DNA of 62,942 bases from Actinomycetota bacterium (lineage in GTDB: Bacteria > Actinomycetota > Geothermincolia > Geothermincolales > RBG-13-55-18): contig JABLXL010000050.1 in the NCBI GenBank assembly GCA_013178005.1, forward strand, positions 1-62,942. Direction: 5' to 3'. A program made the translations under genes and the position numbers. The notes under the pieces were generated by a model that was not told where the DNA came from, did not search any database, and saw nothing but the letters and a program-made list of their open reading frames with translations. Position 1 is the first letter of the stretch. Every line of letters begins with the position of its first letter. This document shows positions 36,289 to 43,360 of the stretch, one piece after another.

Positions 36289-37581
36289 ATGGAACAAGTG
36301 TCCATAGAGAGGAAGGAAAACCGTTTCGTAAGGGAGCTCCTGAGCCCCTCGGACCGCCTCCTGGTGGGGTCCACTCGCGATTTCGTGGAGGGGCAGATAA
36401 TGCCCGTGCGCAGGGAGCTGGAGGAGAGCACGCGGGCTGATTTCAGGCTGCGCGAAGAGATGCAGGCGCGGTTGCTTCCCCTGGGTCTTCAGGGGGGTTT
36501 CCTCCCCGAGGAATACGGGGGCATGGGGATCTCGTCGGCATTGAGCAACTGCCTTATCGCGGAGGAGATGGGAAGGGGGGACGCCTCCCTGTTCTACAAC
36601 CTCGCCGCGGGCATGTTGGCCATGCGCCCGGCGATAAAAGCCGGCAACCGCGCGGTGCTGGAGGCCTTCGCGCCGCGCTTCGCGCAGGAGGATGAGGTCT
36701 TCATGGGGTGCTACGCCGTGGCCGAGCCGGAGTCCGGAAGCGACGTGGAGAACCTTGACCTGCGCGGGACAAGCATCGCCGCTACCGCGAGGCTTGAAGG
36801 TGATTCGTGGAAGGTGAATGGGACCAAGGGCTGGTGCGTGAACGCGGGGCTGGCGGGCATGTACTGCGTCGTCTGCACCACCGGAGCCGACCGTGGCGAG
36901 GAGGGTGTCGCCCTCGTCTACCTGGACGCGCGGGCGGACGGCCTGCGTTTTCTGGGCTGGGAGGACATGACGGGCATGCGCGGGTGCCGCCTGGGCGGGA
37001 TCGAGCTCGCGGGCGTCGCCGTCCCCAAGGAATGGAGGGCTTCAGGGCCCGGCGAGGACGCGCTCCTGCTGCGCGAAAACACCTCCTTTGCGCGCTTGCT
37101 CACGGGGGCCCTCGCGGTCGGCTGTGCCCAGGGCGCTTTCGAGGAAGTGCTGTCCTTTACGTCCGACCGCATCGCGGCGGGAAAGCCCATCCGCCAGCAT
37201 ACCGTCTGCGCGGCCATCCTCGCGGACATCGCCACCGCTATCCAGGTGGCCAGGGACGCCTGCCTGAACGCGGCGTATGCCTTCGACCGTCCCGAGGAAT
37301 ACGGTGATGGCTCCTCGAACCACATGCTCTCCAGGGCTTCTCTGGCCAAGGTCTTCTGTTGCGAGGCCGCCATCCACGCCACCAACCGCGCCATGGAGCT
37401 CATGGGCTCCTACGGTTACGTGAGCGACTATTACGTGGAGAAGTACTGGCGCGACGCGCGGGCGCTCCAGTCGTGGGAGGGAGGCGCGCACCTCGCTCGC
37501 CTGGACATCGCGCGCGGGTACTACGACTTCGACCAGTTCCACCGCAACGAGCTCTACGAGCTCATCATGCAGAGGTCGTGA
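36289..37581 (+). CDS. Acyl-CoA dehydrogenase family protein (second of the pair)
   Basis: 430 residues from ATG 36289, GGGAGG upstream. It matches its neighbour along its length: SPSDRLLVGSTRDFVEGQIM, CYAVAEPESGSDVENLDLRG, AAGKPIRQHTVCAAILADI, ELMGSYGYVSDYYVEKYWRD and LQSWEGGAHLARLDIARGYY. Here the middle loop has the usual SGSD. The pair arose by tandem duplication and may form a heteromer, as some steroid and ring-acyl-CoA dehydrogenases do. The gene is followed by a strong terminator. Confidence 0.9.
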   Translation: MEQVSIERKENRFVRELLSPSDRLLVGSTRDFVEGQIMPVRRELEESTRADFRLREEMQARLLPLGLQGGFLPEEYGGMGISSALSNCLIAEEMGRGDASLFYNLAAGMLAMRPAIKAGNRAVLEAFAPRFAQEDEVFMGCYAVAEPESGSDVENLDLRGTSIAATARLEGDSWKVNGTKGWCVNAGLAGMYCVVCTTGADRGEEGVALVYLDARADGLRFLGWEDMTGMRGCRLGGIELAGVAVPKEWRASGPGEDALLLRENTSFARLLTGALAVGCAQGAFEEVLSFTSDRIAAGKPIRQHTVCAAILADIATAIQVARDACLNAAYAFDRPEEYGDGSSNHMLSRASLAKVFCCEAAIHATNRAMELMGSYGYVSDYYVEKYWRDARALQSWEGGAHLARLDIARGYYDFDQFHRNELYELIMQRS

Positions 37582-37670
37582 CCGCGGGATCCCCGCGAGC
37601 CCGCTAGTTGAAGGGTCGCGGAAAGAGGCGCGGGTTTTATCCGCCCCGGGTGCGTTATGGCAGGGAATGG

Positions 37671-37699
37671 AAAAGGGCCCCCTCGCTGGGGGCCCTTTT
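37671..37699. terminator. Bidirectional intrinsic terminator
   Basis: A 12-bp perfect stem, AAAAGGGCCCCC / GGGGGCCCTTTT, with a 5-nt loop, between the convergent dehydrogenase and adhesin genes. T-runs lie on both strands. Confidence 0.93.
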
Positions 37700-37721
37700 C
37701 GTATCCTTGCGGATCAGGCCA

Positions 37722-40700
37722 TCAGGCGCGGCGTATGCGCAGAACTCCGAGAGCAAGGGCAATCGCGCCCAGCAGCACCAGCATTCCGCTCACCATGAAC
37801 AGCGGCATATAGTCCGCGCCGGTGGCGGGGAGCTGGCCCAAGATCTCCGGCTGCACCTGAGGCGGTACCGGGGGCGTTATCACCTCCGGGGCCACCTCCG
37901 TCTCGAAGTAGTTGAGGAAGTAGCCCTCCGGGTCCACGGCCACGTCGGCGCCCGAGACGACCATAACCGTCAGGCTGGTGGGCGCTTTGCTCGTCATACC
38001 GTCGGGCAGGGGCAGCGCCTCCCTCACCGTGTATTCGCCGGGCTCAAGGTCGCCGAAGAAGTACATGCCGTCATTGCCGTCGATGACGAACTCCCTGAGC
38101 ACCGCGCCGTCCCTCACCAGCTCGATGGTGACGGGGTTGGCGGAGCCGTCCCAGGGATCTTCGCCGGGATCCAGCAAACCGTTGGCGTTGGCGTCCAGGT
38201 ACTTGTAACCGGTGATGGAGCCTAGCCGGTAGTTGAGGAAGAACTCCCCCTCCAGGGCCGTCTCCTGGCCCGATATCACCACCACGCCCGTTATCACCGT
38301 GGAGGCCTTGGTGTAGACGCCCGTATCCAGGACCTCCTCGATGTCGTAGGTCCCGGGCTCCACGCCGGAGAAGGAGAATTTGCCCTCGGCGTCGGTCACC
38401 GCCGTGTCCACGACCTCTTCACCCCGCTTGAGCTGGATGGTGACGCCCTCGAACCCCGGCTCTCCCTCGTCCAGGTACCCGTCGCCGTCCAGGTCCTCGT
38501 ACTTGTGGCCGGTGATGGAGCCTAGCCGGTAGTTGAGGAAGTAATCCTCCTCGAGGGCCGTCTCCTGGCCCGATATCACCACCACGCCCGTTATCACCGT
38601 GGAGGCCTTGGTGTAGACGCCTATGTCCAGCAGCTCCTCGATGTCGTAGGTCCCGGGCTCCACGTCGGAGAAGGAGAATTTGCCCTCGGCGTCGGTCACC
38701 GCCGTGTCCACGACCTCTTCACCCCGCTTGAGCTGGATGGTGACGCCCTCGAACCCCGGCTCGTCCTCGTCCAGGACCCCGTCGCCGTCCAGGTCCTCGT
38801 ACTTGTGGCCGGTGATGGAGCCGTAACGTGCGTTCAGGAAGTCGAGGTCCTCGATGTTCTCTCCACATGCCAGCTCCACGCCGTCGTGGATCCCGTCCTC
38901 CGGAGACACCGGGAACCACTCCTCGAGCTGCTCCTCGGTAAGCGCCTCGACCACGCGGTAGGTGCCCGGCTTGAGCCCGCCGAAGCAGTAGGAGCCGTCC
39001 TCACCCGTGGCGGTCTCGCCCTCGAGGGTCCATTCGCCGTCCTCCAACACCAGGGCTTTGATCGCGTCGTCGCCGTTGGGCTCCACCAGGCGCCACAGCT
39101 GGATCGATACCCCCGCCACCGGGGGCTCGCCCTCGTCCAGGACCCCGTCGCCGTCCAGGTCCTCGTACTTGGCGCCGCAGATGGACCCGTACCGTGCGTT
39201 GACGAAGTTCAGGTCCTCGATATCCTGGCCGCAGGTCAGCTGCAGGTCCTCGTAGGCGCCGCCCTCGGGATAGACGACATACCACTCCTCGAGCTGCTCC
39301 TCCGACAGCACCTCCTTGACGGTGTAGGTCCCGGGCATGAGGTTCCCGAAGGAGTACTCGCCGTTTTCGTCGGTGATATCGCTGTCGAGCATGCCGCATC
39401 CCTGCCAGAGCTCGATGAGTACCCCCGGCACGGGGTTTTCATGGCAGTCGAGCTTGGCCCCGGAGATGGAGAGATACCTGGCGTTCCCGAAATCCACGCG
39501 GTCCGTCTCGCAGCAGCAGAGCCACAGCAGCTTCCAGGTCTCGGTGGTGTGGTAATGGCCTTCCGGCACGGTGGAGGTGTCGAGGACGACCTTGTAAAGC
39601 CCCGGCCACAGGCCCTCGAAGCTGTAGTGGCCTTCCTCGTCCGTCCATGTTTCCCTGACGCCGCATATGGAGAACAGCTTCACGCGCACGCCCGGGATCC
39701 CTTCCTCGCCCTCGTCCATCACCCCGTCGCAGTCCTGGTCCAGGAACTTGTAGCCGTGGATGGTGCCCAGCCGCGTGTTCCCGAACTTGACCTTCTCCTC
39801 CTCGCCGCACTTCAGCTTGACCCAGGCCGGGTTCGGGGTGGTGGGGTACCAGCCTTCTCCCACTATCTCCTTCACCCAGTAATTCCCAGGCTCGAGGCCC
39901 TCGAAGGAGTATGCGCCGTCCTCGTCCGTCACCGCGGTGGCTATGAGGGCCCCATCCCTCCAGAGCTCGATGGTGACGTCCTTCAGCTTGGGCTCGCCGC
40001 AGTCCCACCTGCCGTCACAGTCCTGGTCGTGGAACTTGAACCCGAATATCCTTCCCAGGCGGGCGTTGATGAAGTCGACGTCACAAGCCCAGGGCTTCAT
40101 GCACCAGAGGACCACGCACTGCTCGCCGTCGGCGGGGTTCTTGGCGAACCAGCCTTTCTCCAGAATTTCCTTCACCGTGTACTTGCCCAGCGCCAGGGAG
40201 GCGAAGCAGTATTTCCCGTTCTCGTCGGTGACCGTGGATGCCACCAGCTTACCCTCGGAGTCGTAGAGCTCGATGGCGATGCCGGGAACCGCGGGCTCGC
40301 CCCGGTCGTGCTTCCCGTCGCAGTCCAGGTCCTCCCACTTGGTGCCGCATATCTTCCCGATCCCGGCGTTGCCGAAGTCCACCCTCTCCTCGCCGGCGCA
40401 CCCCAGGGTCACCCAGACGGGGTTGGCCGTGGTGGCGCGGTAGCCGGAGGGGACGACCTCCTTGACCATGTAGCGGCCGGGCATGAGGCCGGTGAAGCAG
40501 TACCGTCCGTTCTCGTCCGTCAGCGTCTCGCCTACCAGGCTAAAGCCCTTCCAGACCTTCCAGAGCTGGATGGCGACATTGGCCATCCCGGTCTCCTGGC
40601 CCTCGTCCCACGAGCCGTCGCCGTCCGCGTCCAGGAACTTATACCCGCAGATCCTTCCGAAGCGGGCGTTGACGAAGTCGAGTCCCGCGATGTCCTGGCT

Positions 40701-41897
40701 TTCAGGCAGGTCCACAGCATAGGAGCCGGACGGAGGGTTTTTCGCGAACCATTCGCTGTCAAGGCCGTCGACGGAAAGGTCCTCCGCCACGGTGTAGCAG
40801 CCGGGTTCCAGCCCCTCGAAGCAGTACTTGCCGCCGTTCGAGGTCTTGGTCCTGGCCACCTCCGCGCCCGTTGCGTCCCTGAGGACGATGGTCACGCCGT
40901 CCACGGTGGTATCGCCGTCGCCGTCGCAGTCCACGTCCTCCCACTTGGTGCCGCATATGGAACCACCGTCGTCCGGGCAGACGCCGAAACAGAAAGTGAC
41001 GTGGCTGATGCCGTAGGTGGGGGTACCCGGCGAGCCCGCTGGCCTGAAGGGAGCGTAAAGCCCCGCGTCGCCGAGGGAGCCGCCGTAGCGGAAGATGTTG
41101 GCGCCCGTCCCTCCCTTGACGATCACGCAGCATACCGGCCACTCGGAAGACCAGTCGAAGGTATAGCCGTTATCGTTGGAGATGGTGATATTGTTTCCAA
41201 CCCCGGTCTCGTAAACACCGTTCATGCTCCCGCACCAGTCGATCTTATAGGCGTACGGGCAGGTGCACCCGGCGTTGGCGCATTCCGCTTGCGCGTTGCC
41301 CGAGGACCAGGGGTCGACGGTTTCCGGCGTCACCGAGGTGTACGGAGATACAACAAGAGGCGAGGCCTCCAGGGACGGTGCCCCGTCACCTGTACTGTCG
41401 CCGTCCACGCTTTGACCGGGCGCGGAAAGAGGGCTTGCCGCCGTGCCGGGAGAGCTCTCCTTGGAGGCGGGCGGGCTTGCGTCCTGCCCCGACTCCATGC
41501 CGGCGCCACCGTCTTCCATTTTTTCAGCGTCCCCGCCTTCAACGGCGGGCGGGGCCTCCTCATCGCCGGCCGCGGGCTCATCGCCGAGGCCTGCGGGGTT
41601 TTCCAGCCCGGCGCCTTCCCCGGGCTCATCGCCCTCGCCGACGTCCTCGCTTCCCTCCTGGCTTTCCCCGCCCTGGGGGTCAAGCGCGTCATCCTCGCCT
41701 TCCGCCTCCAGGACGACTTCCTCCGGTTCCGGTTCCTCCACCCCCGTGCTCGGCGCTGTCTCCTCTATGCCCGACGACACGACTTCGTTTTTCACCGCGT
41801 CGTCGGCTGACGTGGCGGAGATAAGCCCCGATAGGAGGGACAGGAGCAGGAGGGTTATCGTGGCTAGAAGGGCCACGAGTTTTTTAAACGCTTCCAA
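37722..41897 (-). CDS. Large LPXTG surface protein with about ten SdrD_B/Cna-B-like modules
   Basis: 1391 residues. It starts at TTG 41897 behind GGGGAGGTGAGG and has a signal peptide (LVALLATITLLLLSLLSGLI). An acidic/Pro-rich stalk (about 35-190) and a Cys-rich domain (about 200-310, CANAGCTCPYAYKIDWCG) follow. Then come about ten modules beginning with phrases such as GSICGTKWEDVDCDGDGD, GRICGYKFLDADGDG and GSITGHKYEDLDGDG. These are transthyretin-like folds with acidic, calcium-binding-type loops. The C-terminus is a sortase signal: LPATG at about 1356-1360, a hydrophobic span and RIRRA. Modules 8 and 9 are near-identical (300-bp repeat). Likely role: sortase-anchored adhesin. Its leader carries a class II c-di-GMP riboswitch. 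No sortase gene is in the window. Confidence 0.92.
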   Translation of the reverse strand: MEAFKKLVALLATITLLLLSLLSGLISATSADDAVKNEVVSSGIEETAPSTGVEEPEPEEVVLEAEGEDDALDPQGGESQEGSEDVGEGDEPGEGAGLENPAGLGDEPAAGDEEAPPAVEGGDAEKMEDGGAGMESGQDASPPASKESSPGTAASPLSAPGQSVDGDSTGDGAPSLEASPLVVSPYTSVTPETVDPWSSGNAQAECANAGCTCPYAYKIDWCGSMNGVYETGVGNNITISNDNGYTFDWSSEWPVCCVIVKGGTGANIFRYGGSLGDAGLYAPFRPAGSPGTPTYGISHVTFCFGVCPDDGGSICGTKWEDVDCDGDGDTTVDGVTIVLRDATGAEVARTKTSNGGKYCFEGLEPGCYTVAEDLSVDGLDSEWFAKNPPSGSYAVDLPESQDIAGLDFVNARFGRICGYKFLDADGDGSWDEGQETGMANVAIQLWKVWKGFSLVGETLTDENGRYCFTGLMPGRYMVKEVVPSGYRATTANPVWVTLGCAGEERVDFGNAGIGKICGTKWEDLDCDGKHDRGEPAVPGIAIELYDSEGKLVASTVTDENGKYCFASLALGKYTVKEILEKGWFAKNPADGEQCVVLWCMKPWACDVDFINARLGRIFGFKFHDQDCDGRWDCGEPKLKDVTIELWRDGALIATAVTDEDGAYSFEGLEPGNYWVKEIVGEGWYPTTPNPAWVKLKCGEEEKVKFGNTRLGTIHGYKFLDQDCDGVMDEGEEGIPGVRVKLFSICGVRETWTDEEGHYSFEGLWPGLYKVVLDTSTVPEGHYHTTETWKLLWLCCCETDRVDFGNARYLSISGAKLDCHENPVPGVLIELWQGCGMLDSDITDENGEYSFGNLMPGTYTVKEVLSEEQLEEWYVVYPEGGAYEDLQLTCGQDIEDLNFVNARYGSICGAKYEDLDGDGVLDEGEPPVAGVSIQLWRLVEPNGDDAIKALVLEDGEWTLEGETATGEDGSYCFGGLKPGTYRVVEALTEEQLEEWFPVSPEDGIHDGVELACGENIEDLDFLNARYGSITGHKYEDLDGDGVLDEDEPGFEGVTIQLKRGEEVVDTAVTDAEGKFSFSDVEPGTYDIEELLDIGVYTKASTVITGVVVISGQETALEEDYFLNYRLGSITGHKYEDLDGDGYLDEGEPGFEGVTIQLKRGEEVVDTAVTDAEGKFSFSGVEPGTYDIEEVLDTGVYTKASTVITGVVVISGQETALEGEFFLNYRLGSITGYKYLDANANGLLDPGEDPWDGSANPVTIELVRDGAVLREFVIDGNDGMYFFGDLEPGEYTVREALPLPDGMTSKAPTSLTVMVVSGADVAVDPEGYFLNYFETEVAPEVITPPVPPQVQPEILGQLPATGADYMPLFMVSGMLVLLGAIALALGVLRIRRA
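38221..38820 (-). repeat. Two near-identical 300-bp repeats inside the adhesin gene
   Basis: Bases 38221-38520 and 38521-38820 match with few changes and encode modules 9 and 8 of the protein (GSITGHKYEDLDGDG, then GEPGFEGVTIQLKRGEE). The repeat is in frame, so recombination could change the module number. Confidence 0.92.
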
Positions 41898-42089
41898 AAC
41901 CTCACCTCCCCTTCCTGGCTTGGCCGTGAATCCCGCAGCGTGCGGGCTTACCGCTTCAGCAAGGCCGCTTACGCCAGGCGCCCGAGCCGTGCATTGCCCT
42001 GGGCGGTGCGGTCCCCACCTGGAGCGCGTGTTTGCCCGCCTTTCAAGCCTAAGGCCATCGAAAATGATGAAGGTAAGGTGCAGGTTTAG

Positions 42090-42260
42090 ATAGGTGGTGT
42101 TCTCTTCGCCGCGATGCGTAGAGGATGCCGCCTCTATCTGCGCCGAGTCGGTTTCGGCATCTAATGGGAATCATCCAGATATGTGGCGTTCTCTTCGCTG
42201 CGATGCGTAGGTAATGCCGCCTCTATCTGCGCCGAGTCAGTTTCGGCCTCGACCGGGAGG
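42090..42260. repeat. Tandem 89-bp repeat in the adhesin leader
   Basis: Two copies of a unit starting GTTCTCTTCG (42099 and 42188) and including GATGCGTAG, ATGCCGCCTCTATCTGCGCC and GAGTCGGTTTCGGC. The first copy has a small hairpin, TAGAG-N8-CTCTA. It lies between the riboswitch terminator and the adhesin start on the transcribed leader. The rest of 41898-42331 shows no gene. Confidence 0.8.
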
Positions 42261-42331
42261 CCTGCCCGCCTCCCAACCGCGCCCTGTCCCTTATCACCCC
42301 TCTTCTCGATATGCCCTGGCCGTATGTTAAA

Positions 42332-42459
42332 GCCCGACCACCTGCGATGATCGGGCCGGTTTCACCATTGACTCCCCGCGTCCCAGGTGACCATCTTCGG
42401 GACGCGGATCCCCGTCTCCCTCACGCCGCTTTCCCGGCGCTTTACGTATGTTAATTATA
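42332..42459 (-). promoter_or_regulatory. Class II cyclic-di-GMP riboswitch (divergent) with terminator, upstream of the large adhesin
   Basis: On the minus strand TATAAT (complement of 42454-42459) is followed by a structured leader. P1 CGGG (42433-42436) can pair with CCCG (42352-42355). P2 is a perfect 8-bp stem CGCGTCCC/GGGACGCG (42399-42406 with 42377-42384), closing a 14-nt loop with ATGGTCAC. Then come GAGTCAATGGTGAAACCGG. TCAC in the loop can pair with GTGA downstream, the family's pseudoknot. The 3' end runs into a 10-bp terminator hairpin (42332-42356) that shares CCCG with P1, so ligand binding should prevent termination (ON switch). It aligns with the element at 43247 and with the known c-di-GMP-II consensus, though the P1-P2 junction is longer. 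Confidence 0.7.
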
Positions 42460-42560
42460 CCCCAAATCGCGGAAATATACACAAAAGCCTGGCATGCAAG
42501 GACGCGGCGCCGTGGCCATGAGGGCGAGCGCCGGAGTCAGGGCTTGAAGCTACGGGGCGG

Positions 42561-42596
42561 TGGATAAAAGCGGCTCCATGGCGTATCCTTGGCGCC
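42561..42596 (+). promoter_or_regulatory. Promoter of a leaderless leader peptide
   Basis: TGGATA (42561-42566), 17 bp, TATCCT (42584-42589), then 7 nt to ATG 42597. The stretch GTATCCTTGG-GCCATG recurs at 46284-46299 before another gene with the same spacing. Confidence 0.55.
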
Positions 42597-42623
42597 ATGA
42601 GAGAGGGCGGTGATCGCTGGTGA
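42597..42623 (+). CDS. 8-aa leader peptide MREGGDRW coupled to a small membrane protein
   Basis: ATG 42597 lies 7 nt after the -10 box, so the message is probably leaderless. Eight codons (MREGGDRW) end at TGA 42621-42623, which overlaps the next start GTG 42620 as GTGA. Ribosomes starting without a leader could thus re-start on the downstream gene. Whether the peptide itself senses anything is unknown. Confidence 0.45.
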   Translation: MREGGDRW

Positions 42624-42832
42624 AGTCCATGACCGGATGGCTCGTCGCGGCGGCGGCGGCGATGCTCTTGATCGCGCCGCTGCTGACCATAGCCGGCAGC
42701 GCCGTCAACCTGGACGGCCTGCTCTCCGCGGGGATCGTCTGCTGGTTCGCGGGCATCGCGCTGCTCTTCGCCTCGTTCGTGGCGTGGATGTGGGCGCGGT
42801 CGTCCAGGCGTGGGGGCGGCGGGAGGCGTTGA
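42620..42832 (+). CDS. Small two-pass membrane protein
   Basis: 70 residues from GTG 42620 (ATG 42629 is an alternative). Two hydrophobic segments, WLVAAAAAMLLIAPLLTIAG and IVCWFAGIALLFASFVAWMW, are followed by a basic Arg/Gly tail (ARSSRRGGGGRR), so both ends are probably cytoplasmic. Family is unknown. It is preceded by a coupled 8-aa leader. It lies between two divergent adhesin units. Confidence 0.6.
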   Translation: MKSMTGWLVAAAAAMLLIAPLLTIAGSAVNLDGLLSAGIVCWFAGIALLFASFVAWMWARSSRRGGGGRR

Positions 42833-43199
42833 GCGGGACCCTCCAGTCTCCCCGCCAAAAAACGACTATCGTGTCCTTAGAGGACGCATCCGGCTTGATG
42901 CTTTGGGCTCTGTCGCTCCAGGTACCCTGCGAATAGAAACGACCACCTTGTCCATAGCGGGTGCATTCCATGAGATGAAGTGTGCGCGCGTTGCCTACAT
43001 ATCCCTCCCAGTGATTTACGCTTGAGGCGGATCGGCGCCACGTTTACGGCTCGACGCCGTTCCCGCGGAAGGTTACGAGAACCGCTTGCCGTGCCATGCT
43101 GGATAAAGCGATATAGCTCCTTCGATTTCGCGCATGACCTGGGTCATGGCGCCTTGCCCCAACCGCGGTATGCTTAAAACAAAACAAAATAGAGGATGC
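42833..43199 (+). other. Intergenic region with a TGACC-N2-GGTCA palindrome
   Basis: No gene is seen. The palindrome ATGACCTGGGTCAT lies at 43134-43147 and shares the pattern TGACC-N2-GGTCA with the operator at 34792. It is about 55 bp upstream of the -10 box of the second adhesin and may bind an activator or repressor. Confidence 0.45.
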
Positions 43200-43339
43200 T
43201 AAAATAGAAGTTTAGAGAAGTCTAAATAATCCCGAGAGTTAACCCGAGAGGAAGCGATGATGAACGATTCGTATATGGTCACTTGAGTCGTTTTGAGCCA
43301 ACAGTGAAACCGGCCTCTTTGCGATAAGGGGCCGGTTTT
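43200..43339 (+). promoter_or_regulatory. Class II cyclic-di-GMP riboswitch with overlapping terminator, upstream of the second adhesin
   Basis: A TAAAAT -10 box (43200-43205) and a palindrome TTTAGA-GAAG-TCTAAA (43211-43226) precede the aptamer. P1: AGAGG (43247-43251) pairs CCTCT (43314-43318). Conserved junction GATGATGAA. P2: ACGATTC (43264-43270) pairs GAGTCGT (43285-43291), loop GTATATGGTCACTT. Then TTTTGAGCCAACAGTGAAACC, with TCAC/GTGA forming the pseudoknot. This lines up base for base with the Clostridium acetobutylicum class II c-di-GMP riboswitch as I recall it. A 13-bp hairpin (43307-43319 with 43326-43338, one wobble) followed by TTTT is a terminator and shares CCTCT with P1. Binding of c-di-GMP should form P1, break the terminator and turn the gene on. 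Confidence 0.92.
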
Positions 43340-43360
43340 AAATTGAGAAAGGAGTGATCG

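Noticed and set aside
38805-41810. A 1001-codon open frame on the plus strand opposite the large adhesin
   Set aside because: It is antisense to a protein with clear signal peptide, repeats and LPATG anchor. Low-stop antisense frames are expected in GC-rich DNA, and it has no motifs or ribosome site.
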